Positions 45,581-54,838 of a DNA stretch of 64,000 nucleotides are shown here, in pieces (within the stretch, counting starts at the first letter, position 1; each line of letters starts with the position of its first letter). Where the stretch lies: assembly GCA_963836695.1 (NCBI GenBank), contig CAWIKX010000014.1, positions 124,001 through 188,000 of the forward strand. Reading direction: 5' to 3'. Source of the DNA: Roseiarcus sp963836695 (lineage in GTDB: Bacteria > Pseudomonadota > Alphaproteobacteria > Rhizobiales > Beijerinckiaceae). The translations under genes and the position numbers were made by a program. Under the pieces are notes generated by a model, which ran no database searches, had not been told where the DNA came from, and saw only the letters and a program-made list of their open reading frames with translations.

Positions 45581-45826
45581 ATGCGCGTCCGTCATTTCGC
45601 TATCGCCGTCACGCTTTCGCTCGGGGCTCTCGTTTCTGCGGCGCCGAGCGCGCTCGCCCAGCAGGCCGAAGCGATGAGATATTGCAAGGCGGATGTGGCG
45701 CGGCTCTGCCCCGGCGTTGAGATGGGCGGCGGTCACATCATCAAATGCCTCAAGGCGCACAAGGAAGAAATGAGCATCGGTTGCGGCAAGGCCTTGCAGG
45801 CGATGAAAGCGAAGATGGGCCAGTGA
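45581..45826 (+). CDS. exported cysteine-rich (GLG1-like) repeat protein
   Basis: 81 residues; signal peptide MRVRHFAIAVTLSLGALVSA, cleavage near ALA-Q. One copy of the Cys-rich repeat (YCKADVARLCPGVEMGGGHI, then KCLKAHKEEMSIGC) seen in GLG1/PF00839 proteins, common in rhizobial envelopes. GGAGGGGAAC precedes the start. Function unknown. Confidence 0.85.
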   Translation: MRVRHFAIAVTLSLGALVSAAPSALAQQAEAMRYCKADVARLCPGVEMGGGHIIKCLKAHKEEMSIGCGKALQAMKAKMGQ

Positions 45827-45850
45827 GGGCGATCGACGATCTCGTGCTTC

Positions 45851-46837
45851 TTAGAAGCGCTCGCCCACCATTTCCTCGCTCTTCGCCCATAGCGCCTTCG
45901 CCGTCTCGGGGTTGAGGGCGTAAGGCTTGACGCCTGAGCGCTTGGTCGCGTCGGGCTCGATCTCCGCGACGTTGCAGTCCTCGCAATAGCGTCCACCGAT
46001 GTCATCGGCGGCTGCGACTGCGCCTGCCCAGACGCTAGTCGCCGCACCTTGCGGTATCGTCTTGAACTTGAAGTCCGGCTCTCCGGCCGCGCGCGTCTGC
46101 GCGTTGATGCGCTCGATGAGCTGGTTGATCCCCTTCTCGCCAATGTGGCGGGAAAGCTCGGTATGAATGCCGCCTGGATGGACAGCGGTCGAGCGAATTC
46201 CATTTCCCTTGTGGCGGCGATCGAATTCGACCGCGAACAGAATATTGGCGGTCTTCGACCTTCCATAGGCCGACCATGGATCGTAGGGCGTGCGCTCGAA
46301 GTTTGGGTCGTCGAGATCGACGTCGGAATAGCGGTGGCCGGCTGAGGACAGATTGACCAGTCGCGAGCCCGGCTTCATCAACGATGCGATGCGGTTCACC
46401 AGCACGAAATGGCCGAGATGGTTGGTCCCGAACTGGGTCTCAAATCCGTCAGTGGTTTTGCCGAACGGACAGGCCATCACGCCGGCGTTGGCGATCACAA
46501 GGTCGAAAGACCTGCCGTCGTCGAGAAGCGCGTGGGCGCAAGCGCGCACGCTGTCGAGCGAGGCGAGATCAAGCTTTACAAGCTCGAATTTGCCGCCGTT
46601 CGCTGCGGCCGCGCGCACGCCCGCGGTCGACATTTTGGCCTTGGCGAGGGCGCGGGCGGCGCCGACCACTTCAGCGCCGTGAGCCACAAGCGCTCGCGCC
46701 GTCTCGACGCCGAGCCCTGCTGATACGCCCGTCACCAGCGCGCGTTTGCCACTCAAGCCCACGCCGTTCAGCACTTCGTCGGTCGTCGATGTCACGCCAA
46801 AGGTCGTTGTTGCAGCGATTTGAGCAAGTGCAGGCAT
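45851..46837 (-). CDS. short-chain dehydrogenase/reductase
   Basis: 328 residues. Cofactor loop TGVSAGLGVETARALVAHGA, NAG motif IANAGVMACPFG, catalytic Ser in VNLSSAGHRY and Y-x3-K in YGRSKTANILFAVEFD. Of the retinol-dehydrogenase-like extended SDR group; the C-terminus contains RYCEDCNVAE. About 60-65% identical by eye to the next gene, with which it forms a tandem pair likely controlled by the TetR repressor. Confidence 0.92.
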   Translation of the reverse strand: MPALAQIAATTTFGVTSTTDEVLNGVGLSGKRALVTGVSAGLGVETARALVAHGAEVVGAARALAKAKMSTAGVRAAAANGGKFELVKLDLASLDSVRACAHALLDDGRSFDLVIANAGVMACPFGKTTDGFETQFGTNHLGHFVLVNRIASLMKPGSRLVNLSSAGHRYSDVDLDDPNFERTPYDPWSAYGRSKTANILFAVEFDRRHKGNGIRSTAVHPGGIHTELSRHIGEKGINQLIERINAQTRAAGEPDFKFKTIPQGAATSVWAGAVAAADDIGGRYCEDCNVAEIEPDATKRSGVKPYALNPETAKALWAKSEEMVGERF

Positions 46838-46915
46838 GAAAGTCTCCTGGATGTTGGGGTCACTCTACGACCAGCATTGGTGACCGGAAATTTTTTGCGA
46901 AGCGCGCAGGTCTCT

Positions 46916-47887
46916 TCAGGCGAAGCGCTCGCCGACCAACTCTTCGCTCTTCGCCCACAGCGCCTTCGCGCGCTCGGGATTGAGCGCATAGGGGCGCACG
47001 CCCGAGAACGTGAAGCCGGGAACATCCACGACCTCGGCGACGTGGCAATCCTCGCAATACCGTCCGCCGACCGCATCGGCCTCTGCGACCGCCGCGGCCC
47101 AGACCGATGTCGCTGCGCCCGCCGGGACGGATTTGTACTCAATCGGCTTTGCGCCCGGCAGCTTCGCGACCTGCGTCATGATTTCGGTCAGCTCCCGTTG
47201 CGCTTCCTCGTCCAGGTAGCGGCTGAGCTCTGTACGAATGGCGCCCGGATGGACGGCCGTCGCGCTGAGGCCGCTTGCCTTGTGCCGGCGGTCGAACTCG
47301 ACGGCAAACAGGATGTTCGCGGTCTTCGACCGCCCATAGGCGTCCCACGCTTTGTAAGGCGCGCGCTCAAAGTTTGGATCGTCAAGATCGACATCAGAAA
47401 CTTGGTGACCGGCGGAGGACAGATTGACGAGCCGCGCACCGGGCTTCATCAGCGACGCCATGCGGTTGACCAGCACGAAATGACCGAGGTGGTTGGTCCC
47501 GAATTGCATCTCGAACCTGTCCGAGGTCCTCCCGAATGGCGTCGCCATGACGCCGGCATTGGCGATGACGAGATCGAAGCCGCGCCCCTCGTCAATCAAC
47601 CGGTCGGCGCAGGCGCGCACGCTCGCTAGCGACGCAAGATCGAGTTGCACCAACTCAAGACTGCCGCCGCCATTTGCTGCGTTGGCGCGGACCGAGGCGG
47701 TCGCAGCTTCGGCCTTGGCCAGATCGCGCGCGGCGCCCACCACCTCGGGGCCGTGAGCGGCAAGCGCGCCCGCCGTCTCGACGCCGAGGCCGGCTGACGC
47801 GCCCGTCACCAGCGCGCGTTTTCCACTTAGGTCCATACCCTCGAGCACTTCGTCGGTCGTGGATGTCGCGCCAAACGTTTTCGCCAT
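46916..47887 (-). CDS. short-chain dehydrogenase/reductase, tandem paralogue
   Basis: 323 residues from ATG 47887 (an alternative ATG at 47902 adds five residues). TGASAGLGVETAGALAAHGP, IANAGVMATPFG, VNLSSAGHQV and YGRSKTANILFAVEFD match the SDR motifs, and the C-terminal RYCEDCHVAE and the ending LWAKSEELVGERF are shared with its neighbour. First gene after the double operator, so the promoter-proximal member of the pair. Substrate unknown. Confidence 0.92.
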   Translation of the reverse strand: MAKTFGATSTTDEVLEGMDLSGKRALVTGASAGLGVETAGALAAHGPEVVGAARDLAKAEAATASVRANAANGGGSLELVQLDLASLASVRACADRLIDEGRGFDLVIANAGVMATPFGRTSDRFEMQFGTNHLGHFVLVNRMASLMKPGARLVNLSSAGHQVSDVDLDDPNFERAPYKAWDAYGRSKTANILFAVEFDRRHKASGLSATAVHPGAIRTELSRYLDEEAQRELTEIMTQVAKLPGAKPIEYKSVPAGAATSVWAAAVAEADAVGGRYCEDCHVAEVVDVPGFTFSGVRPYALNPERAKALWAKSEELVGERFA

Positions 47888-47960
47888 TGTCTCACGATCC
47901 AAATGCTAAAACGGCGTCGAGGCGCCGGCCGGAGGTTGCCTAAAGACCGGAAGCCGGGAT

Positions 47961-48004
47961 AAACGGAGGACGCCTCCGTTCGATATACGGAGGAACCCTC
48001 CGTT
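47961..48004. promoter_or_regulatory. double operator, ACGGAGG-N3-CCTCCGT twice
   Basis: Two perfect dyads of identical arms: ACGGAGG-ACG-CCTCCGT (47963-47979) and ACGGAGG-AAC-CCTCCGT (47987-48003), centres 24 bases apart. They lie between the divergent SDR pair and the TetR gene, the expected place for an autoregulatory TetR operator controlling both directions. Confidence 0.85.
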
Positions 48005-48025
48005 TGGCAAGAGGACACGCGAAAT

Positions 48026-48676
48026 TTGAGCGCCGACGTTACGAGCCGCTTCCGCCGCAGGGGTAGCAGGGAAGCGCCTGGCGCCGCGCGTAAGCCCCGC
48101 GCCGACGCGCAACGCAACCGCGAGGGGCTGCTTGAGGCGGCCAAGGCGGCATTCGCGGAAGTAGGGCCGGAGGCGAGCCTGGACGAGATCGCGCGGCGGG
48201 CGCGCGTCGGGATCGGAACCCTCTACCGTCACTTCCCAACGCGCGACGCGATCGTGGAGGCGGTTTATCGCCGCGAGGTTCGGCAGCTGGCCGACGCCGC
48301 GCCTCGTCTGGTCGAATCCCTACCCCCGGCCGAGGCGCTTCGCGCTTGGATGCGGCTCTTCATCGATTATATCGCCGCCAAGAGGGTCATTGCCCCGGCG
48401 CTCAAATCGTTAGTCGGCGGCGGGTCGGCGCTGTACGCGGACTCGAGCGCCCGGATCAACGAGGCGATGGCGCTGCTCGTGGAACGCGCAAGAGCGAGCG
48501 GCGACATACGTCCGAGCGCCGATTCCGCGGATCTCCTGCGAGCGCTCATCGGTTTCGCGTACGTCAATTCCGCTCCAGACTGGGAAGCGAGCGCCGTCCG
48601 CCTCATTGACCTCCTGATCGATGGCTTAAGATCGCACCACGGCGACCAGCCAAGACGCAGCGGCCTCGTGACTTAA
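48026..48676 (+). CDS. TetR-family transcriptional regulator
   Basis: 216 residues from a TTG start at 48026 (AAGAGGA upstream); the recognisable protein begins RKPRADAQRNREGLLEAAKA. HTH: ASLDEIARRARVGIGTLYRH-FP. The ligand-binding domain carries the C-terminal TetR_C-type helices. Divergent from two SDR genes across a double operator and followed by a cupin gene; probably senses a reactive or aromatic metabolite. Confidence 0.93.
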   Translation: MSADVTSRFRRRGSREAPGAARKPRADAQRNREGLLEAAKAAFAEVGPEASLDEIARRARVGIGTLYRHFPTRDAIVEAVYRREVRQLADAAPRLVESLPPAEALRAWMRLFIDYIAAKRVIAPALKSLVGGGSALYADSSARINEAMALLVERARASGDIRPSADSADLLRALIGFAYVNSAPDWEASAVRLIDLLIDGLRSHHGDQPRRSGLVT

Positions 48677-48686
48677 GGAGTTAGGC

Positions 48687-49082
48687 ATGGACATCAAACG
48701 GTGCGGCTCGCAGCCGTCGGGCAAGGGGCCGGCGGATTGGTTCACCGGCGTGGTCCGCATCGACCCGCTCTTTCCCGTGAGCGCTCCAGCGCGCGCGGCC
48801 GGCAATGCGGTCACGTTCGAACCGGGCGCGCGCACCGCCTGGCACACGCACCCGCTGGGCCAGGTCCTCATCGTCACCGGCGGCTGCGGCCGGGCGCAGC
48901 GCGAGGGCGGCTCGGTCGAGGAGATTCGCGCAGGCGACGTCGTTGTCTTCGCTCCCGGCGAGAAACATTGGCACGGCGCCGCGCCCACCACCGCCATGAC
49001 CCACATCGCCATCCAGGAGGCGCTCGACGGCAAGGGCGTTGAGTGGATGGAAAAGGTCGGCGACGAACAATACCGGGGCTGA
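48687..49082 (+). CDS. cupin-domain protein
   Basis: 131 residues, single cupin barrel: GARTAWHTHPLGQVLIVTGG with metal ligands H-x-H and later KHWHGAAPTTAMTHIA. AGGAG lies just before the ATG. Ten bases after the TetR stop, so co-transcribed with it. Such proteins accompany SDRs and TetR regulators in many proteobacteria; enzymatic role uncertain. Confidence 0.9.
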   Translation: MDIKRCGSQPSGKGPADWFTGVVRIDPLFPVSAPARAAGNAVTFEPGARTAWHTHPLGQVLIVTGGCGRAQREGGSVEEIRAGDVVVFAPGEKHWHGAAPTTAMTHIAIQEALDGKGVEWMEKVGDEQYRG

Positions 49083-49138
49083 GATCCCGTTTCGCCCGCG
49101 AGAACGCCAACCGGCAATTTCACGCGCTGCTTTCGGAC

Positions 49139-49154
49139 TGTGATCTGCGTCACA
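49139..49154. promoter_or_regulatory. CRP-type palindrome upstream of 49240 gene
   Basis: TGTGATCTGCGTCACA, a perfect TGTGA-N6-TCACA match to the cAMP-receptor protein consensus, about 94 bases (centre) before the ATG of the small membrane protein gene. One of four such sites in the last 15 kb. Confidence 0.75.
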
Positions 49155-49239
49155 CCCTCAGACGCCGAGTTATGGTTAGTTACACCACGAAAGAACCGCC
49201 GCAAGGGTTACGAACGGCGGACGAAATGGAGATGCGACG

Positions 49240-49446
49240 ATGTCGCGACTTTTAGCAAATTCAGCCTTCTATGACGAAGGATTGATCGATCACCGCAACG
49301 AGCGGCCTTTGGCTGTGGCGTTTGCGACGATTCTCATCGTGTGGACCCTGGCGTTCGGCCTGGTTTCCCTCTCAGGTGATCTCCACGCGCAGTCCAGGCA
49401 TCTCGCGGACGGCTGCGTGCAGATGATCTCGACGATGATGAAGTAG
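49240..49446 (+). CDS. small single-pass membrane protein
   Basis: 68 residues, MSRLLANSAFYDEGLIDHRN, then one transmembrane helix (LAVAFATILIVWTLAFGLVS) and a short tail with one Cys. GGAGATG precedes the ATG. No known family. A CRP-type site upstream suggests cAMP-dependent expression. Confidence 0.65.
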   Translation: MSRLLANSAFYDEGLIDHRNERPLAVAFATILIVWTLAFGLVSLSGDLHAQSRHLADGCVQMISTMMK

Positions 49447-49525
49447 GGGCGAAGCCTAAAGCTTCCCCCGAGGCTGTTCACCGCACTTGCACAGAAACGC
49501 GCTTTCACGTAAACGACGCGCGTTC

Positions 49526-49566
49526 AGAACCGCCCGGCCGTAAGGGCTGCCGTGGCGGTTCTTTTG
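49526..49566 (+). terminator. terminator before rpmI
   Basis: AGAACCGCC (49526-49534) pairs with GGCGGTTCT (49554-49562), a perfect 9-bp stem followed by TTTTGC. Either terminates the upstream gene or acts as an attenuator in the rpmI leader. Confidence 0.7.
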
Positions 49567-49634
49567 CTTGTTCCTGAGCAAACGGGGTTCGCCCCGCGAA
49601 ATTCAAAAGGGCGTCAAGCCTTGAGGAGAGCCAA

Positions 49635-49835
49635 ATGCCCAAGTTGAAGACCAAATCGGGCGCGAAGAAGCGCTTCAAACTCACCGGGACCGGCAAGGTC
49701 GTCTACGTCCAACGCGGCAAGCGCCACGGCATGATCAAGCGCACCGCCAAGCAGATCCGCGATCTGCGTGGCACGTCGGTTCTGTTCAAGACCGACGGCG
49801 ACAAGGTCAAGAAGTTCTACCTGCCGAACGGCTGA
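49635..49835 (+). CDS. rpmI: 50S ribosomal protein L35
   Basis: 66 residues, MPKLKTKSGAKKRFKLTGTG onward, highly basic, with the family ending LFKTDGDKVKKFYLPNG. Invariant small subunit protein of the 50S particle. First gene of rpmI-rplT-pheS-pheT. GGAGAG lies 8 bases upstream. Confidence 0.98.
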   Translation: MPKLKTKSGAKKRFKLTGTGKVVYVQRGKRHGMIKRTAKQIRDLRGTSVLFKTDGDKVKKFYLPNG

Positions 49836-49858
49836 ACCTTTTCCCGGAGATTTGAACG

Positions 49859-50224
49859 ATGTCGCGCGTCAAAAGGGGCGTAACCGCCCACGCCAAACAC
49901 AAGAAGGTGCTCAAGGCCGCCAAAGGCTTCTTTGGCCGGCGCAAGAACACGATCCGCGCCGCCAAGGCCGCGGTCGACAAGTCAATGCAGTACGCCTACC
50001 GCGATCGCAAGAACCGCAAGCGCGAGTTTCGCGCCTTGTGGATTCAGCGCATTAACGCAGCGGCGCGCGAGCATGGGCTGACCTACAGCCGGTTTATCTC
50101 CGGCCTCGCCGCGGCGGGGATCGAAGTCGACCGCAAAGTGCTGTCGGACCTCGCCATTACCGAGCCCGCGGCGTTCGCCGCGATCATCGAGCAGGCTAAG
50201 GGCGCACTGCCTAAGGCCGCCTGA
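49859..50224 (+). CDS. rplT: 50S ribosomal protein L20
   Basis: 121 residues, MSRVKRGVTAHAKHKKVLKA onward; the conserved GFFGRRKNTIRAAKAAVDKS and WIQRINAAAREHGLTYSRFI are present. Needed early in 50S assembly. 23 bases after rpmI. Normal length. Confidence 0.98.
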   Translation: MSRVKRGVTAHAKHKKVLKAAKGFFGRRKNTIRAAKAAVDKSMQYAYRDRKNRKREFRALWIQRINAAAREHGLTYSRFISGLAAAGIEVDRKVLSDLAITEPAAFAAIIEQAKGALPKAA

Positions 50225-50234
50225 CGCGGCCCAA

Positions 50235-50305
50235 CAGTCCCCGACCCTGCCCGGGGACTGGAAACGGCTTGGTGAGGCGCGACCTTCCCTGTGAGATGAG
50301 GGAAG
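50235..50305 (+). terminator. two tandem hairpins between rplT and pheS
   Basis: CAGTCCCCG (50235-50243)/CGGGGACTG (50252-50260) and CTTCCCT (50284-50290)/AGGGAAG (50299-50305) are perfect stems. Without U-runs they look more like processing or attenuation elements than strong terminators. Confidence 0.5.
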
Positions 50306-50332
50306 CCGTAACCCGCTCGCCGGGAGTCAAAG

Positions 50333-51415
50333 ATGTCGGATCTTGCCACCCTTGAACGGGAGACGCTCGCTGCGATTGACGGCGCTGGCGACGAAGCCGC
50401 GCTCGAATCGGCGCGCGTTGCCGCGCTCGGCAAGAAGGGTTCGATCTCCGCGCTCCTCGCCACCCTTGGCAAGCTTGCGCCGGACGAGCGCAAAGCGCAG
50501 GGCGCAGCGATCAATGCGCTGAAGGATCAAGTTACGGAAGCGCTCACGGTCCGGCGGGCGGTGCTCAAGCGGGCGGCGTTAGAGGCGCAACTTAAGCGCG
50601 AGGCAGTCGACATCACGCTGCCGGTCCCCCTGCCCGGCATCGAGACCGGGCGCATCCATCCGATCAGTCAGGTAATGGACGAGATTGTCGCGATCTTCGC
50701 CGAGATGGGCTTCTCCGTCGCCGAAGGGCCGGACATCGAGAGCGACGATTACAACTTCACCAAGCTCAACTTTCCCCCCGGCCATCCGGCGCGCGAGATG
50801 CACGACACGTTCTTCCTCGAGCCCGATGACAAAGGCGAGCGGAAGGTTTTGCGCACCCATACGAGTCCGGTGCAGGTGCGCACGATGCTCAGCCAAAAGC
50901 CGCCGATCCGCGTCATTTGCCCTGGCCGCACCTATCGGCGCGACGCCGACCAGACGCACACGCCGATGTTCCATCAGATCGAGGGCCTCGTCGTCGATCA
51001 GAGCGCGACGCTGGCGAACCTTAAGTGGGTGCTGGAGGAATTCTGCAAGGCCTTCTTCGAAGTGCCGCATGTCGGCATGCGCTTCCGTCCGAGCTTTTTC
51101 CCCTTCACCTCGCCATCGCTCGAGGTCGACATCCAGTGCCGTCGTTCAGGCGGGGAGATCCGCTTCGGCGAGGGCGAGGATTGGCTCGAAATCCTCGGCT
51201 GCGGCATGGTCCATCCGAACGTACTTACGAATTGCGGCCTCGACCCCGAGGTCTATCAGGGCTTCGCCTGGGGCATCGGCCTCGACCGCCTGGCAATGCT
51301 CAAATACGGCCTGCCTGATTTGCGCGACTTCTTCGACGCGGACCTGCGCTGGATCAATCATTATGGGTTCAAGCCGCTCGACGTCCCGACACTTGCGGGA
51401 GGATTGAGCGGATGA
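50333..51415 (+). CDS. pheS: phenylalanyl-tRNA synthetase alpha subunit
   Basis: 360 residues. N-terminal coiled coil (DLATLERETLAAIDGAGDEA), then the class II core: motif with HPISQVMDEIVAIFAEMGFS, GPDIESDDYNFTKLNFPPGH, TSPVQVRTM, motif 2 RVICPGRTYRRDADQTHTPM and motif 3 GFAWGIGLDRLAMLKYG. Charges tRNA-Phe as an alpha2beta2 complex with PheT. Complete. Confidence 0.98.
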   Translation: MSDLATLERETLAAIDGAGDEAALESARVAALGKKGSISALLATLGKLAPDERKAQGAAINALKDQVTEALTVRRAVLKRAALEAQLKREAVDITLPVPLPGIETGRIHPISQVMDEIVAIFAEMGFSVAEGPDIESDDYNFTKLNFPPGHPAREMHDTFFLEPDDKGERKVLRTHTSPVQVRTMLSQKPPIRVICPGRTYRRDADQTHTPMFHQIEGLVVDQSATLANLKWVLEEFCKAFFEVPHVGMRFRPSFFPFTSPSLEVDIQCRRSGGEIRFGEGEDWLEILGCGMVHPNVLTNCGLDPEVYQGFAWGIGLDRLAMLKYGLPDLRDFFDADLRWINHYGFKPLDVPTLAGGLSG

Positions 51416-51436
51416 CGTGGCTTAGGATTTTGGCCA

Positions 51437-51673
51437 ATGGCCTGGATTAAGAGTTTTGAGAAGCGCGACGGGAGAGGAAAGCTCCAACCGTCTCAGGTTG
51501 TGGGGGTAGTCAAAATCTTCGAGCCGACCGATGGTACCCCGATTGTGCAAATCGATACCAACGGATCCGTTGATAGAGCTAATCCCGGGAAACAAAGCCA
51601 GACCATCCAACTGGGGCGAGAGGCCGCAAGGGAACTCTTCGACATCCTCAAACGCATCTATGACTTCAAATAA
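51437..51673 (+). CDS. unknown 78-residue protein between pheS and pheT
   Basis: MAWIKSFEKRDGRGKLQPSQ onward, with RANPGKQSQTIQLGREAARE and ending LKRIYDFK. Lower GC and different codon choice than the flanking pheS and pheT. The C-terminal helix (EAARELFDILKRIYDF) is amphipathic. No family known to me. Coding is likely because the frame is clean and the spacing tight, but its ribosome-binding site is weak. Confidence 0.55.
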   Translation: MAWIKSFEKRDGRGKLQPSQVVGVVKIFEPTDGTPIVQIDTNGSVDRANPGKQSQTIQLGREAARELFDILKRIYDFK

Positions 51674-51700
51674 AGCGACGCGTCCCAGCGGACACGATTG

Positions 51701-54107
51701 ATGAAATTCACCCTCTCCTGGCTCAAAGACCATCTCGACACCTCAGCCTTGCTCGCCGAGATCGTCGATGCGCTGACCCGCGTCGGCCTCGAGGTCGAGT
51801 CGGTCGAGGACCCGGCCCGCAAATACGACGGCTTTGTCGTCGGGTCGGTTATCGAAGCCAAGCAGCACCCCAACGCCGACCGGCTGAAGGTCTGCATTGT
51901 GGAGGCCGGCCAAGGCCCGGTGCAGGTCGTCTGCGGCGCGCCGAACGCGCGCACCGGCATGAAGAGCGTGTTCTCGCCCGTCGGGACCTATATTCCCGGC
52001 AAGAAACTGACGCTCGCCAAGGGCGTCATCCGCGGCGTCGAGTTCGAATGGCATGCTCTGCTCGGCGGCGGAGCTCGAGCTCAGCGAGGATCACGAAGGC
52101 ATCATCGAGCTCCCCGACGACGCGCCGGTTGGCGTCGCTTACGCCCACTACGCGGGTCTCGACGATCCGGTCATCGACGTTGCGGTGACGCCGAACCGAC
52201 CCGACGCGACAGGCGTTGCGGGAATCGCGCGCGATCTCGCCGCGGCGGGACTCGGCAGACTGAAGACGCGCGCGACGAAGCCTTACGAAGGCGCGTTCGA
52301 CTGCCCGACCGGCGTCCATCTCGATTTCGCTCCCGAGGACAAGTATCTTTGTCCCGCGTTCGCCCTGCGGCTTGTCCGGGACGTGACCAATGGGCCGTCG
52401 CCCGAATGGATGCAGAAGCGACTACGGGCGATTGGCCTCCGGCCGATCAGCGCGCTGGTTGACATCACCAATTACATCACCTTCGACCGCGGACGCCCGC
52501 TGCACGTGTTCGACTTCGCCAAGGTCGCCGGTGATCTCACGGTCCGCCGCGCTCACACGGGGGAAAGCGTGACCGCTCTCGACGGCAAGACCTACGCGCT
52601 CGACGAGAGCATGGTGGCAATTGCTGACGCGAACGGCGTCGAGTTGATCGCCGGGATCATGGGCGGCGAACATTCCGGTTGCGACGAGACGACGCGCGAC
52701 GTGCTAATCGAAAGCGCACTGTGGGACCCGACGACGACCGCGCAAACAGGCCGGAAGCTCGGCATCACGACCGACGCACGCTATCGCTTCGAGCGCGGCG
52801 TCGATCCGGACTTCTGCGTCCCCGGCTGCGAACTCGCGACTGAGTTCGTGCTCTCGATCTGCGGCGGCGAGCCGTCACGCATGATCGTGGCGGGCGATCC
52901 GTTGACCCCGCGACGCTCCGTTCCTTTCCAATATAGCGAAGTGAAGCGACTGCTCGGCGTCGATATTCCTCAAGAGGAAGGCGAAGCGATCCTAAGCCGG
53001 CTGGGCTTTGGTCTTGAAGACGGGCGCGCCCTCGTTCCTTCATGGCGTCCCGACATCCAGGTCAAGGCCGATGTCGTCGAGCAGATCCTGCGCATCGCCG
53101 GAGTCAACCGCGCGCCGCCCGCTCCCCTGCCCCGGCTCGACGACGGCGTGCCGAAGCCGGTGCTTACGCTCATGCAGAAGCGTACGCGCGCCGCCAAGCG
53201 CACGCTCGCCGCGCTTGGCTCGCGCGAGGCGGTCACCTGGTCCTTCGTCTCCAAAGCCGCGGCTGAGCTGTTTGGCGGCGGCTCGCGTGCGCTCGCGCTC
53301 GCCAATCCGATTGCCGCCGACCTTTCCGACATGCGGCCGAGCCTCATTCCGGGGCTGGTCGCCGCCGCCAAACGCAATGCGCGCCGGGCGGTCGCCGACG
53401 TCGCGCTTTTCGAGGTCGGGCAGGTGTTTCTCGGCGCGAACGAAGACGATCAGCGGATCGCGGCGGCTTCCGTGCGACTTGGCTGCGCCAAGGCTGGCGA
53501 GGAAGGCCGGAATTGGACTGGCGGAGGGCTTGTCGATGTCTTCGACGCCAAGCGCGACGCAATGACGCTGCTCTCGGCTCTCGGCGCTAACGCCCATGCA
53601 GTCCAGGTCGTCCCTGGCGGCCCGCCATTCCTACACCCAGGCCGGGCGGCGACGCTCCAGTTCGGGCCGAAGACCGTCGTGGGGTGGTTCGGACAATTGC
53701 ATCCAAGCGCATGCGAGGCGCTCGACGCCGAGGGACCGATCATCGCCTTCGAGATTACGCTTGACGCCATTCTTGCGCCGAAGGCGAAACCGACCAAGAC
53801 CAAGCCGAAGCTCATCCGCTCGGATTTCATGCCGGTCGAGCGGGACCTTGCGTTCGTCGTCGGTGAGGCGGTCAGCGCCGCCGACATTCTCAAGGCCGCG
53901 GAGAACGCCGAACGGTCGCTCGTCGCCAGAGTCGGCGTCTTCGACGTTTATCGCGGCCAAGGAGTGCCTGAGGGTGCGAAGTCGATCGCCATTCAGGTGA
54001 CATTGCAACCCCGCGAACGGACGTTAACCGACGCCGAAATCGACGCTGCAATATCCAAGATCGTGGCCGAGGTGGCGAAAAAGACCGGCGCTACGCTCAG
54101 GAGCTGA
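51701..54107 (+). CDS. pheT: phenylalanyl-tRNA synthetase beta subunit, one frameshift
   Basis: ATG 51701 begins MKFTLSWLKDHLDTSALLAE. The first frame holds the tRNA-binding EMAP-like domain (VVGSVIEAKQHPNADRLKVC) up to KGVIRGVE; at 52043-52044 one T too many shifts it, and the next frame resumes SNGMLCSAAELELSEDHEGI, then runs unbroken through the B3/B4, B5 and ferredoxin-fold anticodon-binding domain to 54107. Restored length about 801 residues, as usual. Since pheT is essential and the fix is one homopolymer base, a sequencing error is by far the best explanation. Confidence 0.95.
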
Positions 54108-54111
54108 AGCG

Positions 54112-54414
54112 ATGGCCGCCCGCGCCACAATCGCGCTTTCGCTTGCCGCTCTGGCCTGGACCGTGGGCGCGCGGGCTCAGGACGATCCGGCCTGCGCGCA
54201 ATATCGCGAGCCCATGGCCTATAATGCCTGTCTCGCCCGGCACGGGCCCAAGGCAAATGGCGTGGGCCAGCTCCACGGGGGCCCGCAACCCAGCCACGCC
54301 GGGCAGGACCGAGTTTGGCACGGGCAGACACGCCACCGCGCCCCAACCACGCGGTTCTATAGCCCGCATGCCGCCCATCGCGGCCGGGTGCATATGGAAT
54401 TTCGCGTCCGCTGA
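54112..54414 (+). CDS. exported unknown small protein
   Basis: 100 residues, signal peptide MAARATIALSLAALAWTVGA, cleavage near RAQ-D, then ACAQYREPMAYNACLARHGP with two Cys, a Gly/His/Gln-rich stretch and basic end. Begins four bases after pheT, so likely read from the same transcript. Family unknown to me. Confidence 0.6.
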   Translation: MAARATIALSLAALAWTVGARAQDDPACAQYREPMAYNACLARHGPKANGVGQLHGGPQPSHAGQDRVWHGQTRHRAPTTRFYSPHAAHRGRVHMEFRVR

Positions 54415-54838
54415 GTAAGATTTAGGTGGTGAGCGCGACGCCCGAGCCCGCGGAAAATAGCGCAGGCGCCGCGCTCGTCCTCACGCTGTGGGAGATCAGC
54501 GCGAGGGCCGCGTTTCGCGCCAAGCCCCAAGGCGCGTCTGCGCGGGATTATCATTTCCGGTAGCCCACCGCCCCGCGACCACACCCTTTACGCTTCGGGC
54601 GGACGGAGAAGCCAACCGGATAAGTGTGACCTAGACGATTGCGCGGCCCCCGGCTGTGATCGCCGTCACAGTGTGATCGGAAAAATGCTAATACACCGCA
54701 ATTCATGGAAAAGTTGGCGCGTAAGCGCACGGGCAGTCTCCACATTTATGTCAGGCCAAAGCCGTTGCGGCATTGGCAAAAGACTTGACGTGAGGGTCGG
54801 TGTCCGCCACCGTCAGCTGGGATCGTCGGCGGCGGAAG
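54415..54838. other. intergenic region with CRP-type site
   Basis: About 420 bases. Carries the CRP-type palindrome at 54655. After it lies a 27-codon frame (54704-54787, MEKLARKRTGSLHIYVRPKP) which could be a short basic peptide, but no ribosome-binding site supports it. Otherwise empty. Confidence 0.45.
54655..54670. promoter_or_regulatory. CRP-type palindrome upstream of cyclic-nucleotide-binding genes
   Basis: TGTGATCGCCGTCACA, perfect TGTGA-N6-TCACA, followed at once by a further half-site GTGTGATC. Placed 177 bases (centre) before the first of two CRP/FNR-like genes, suggesting autoregulation. Confidence 0.75.
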
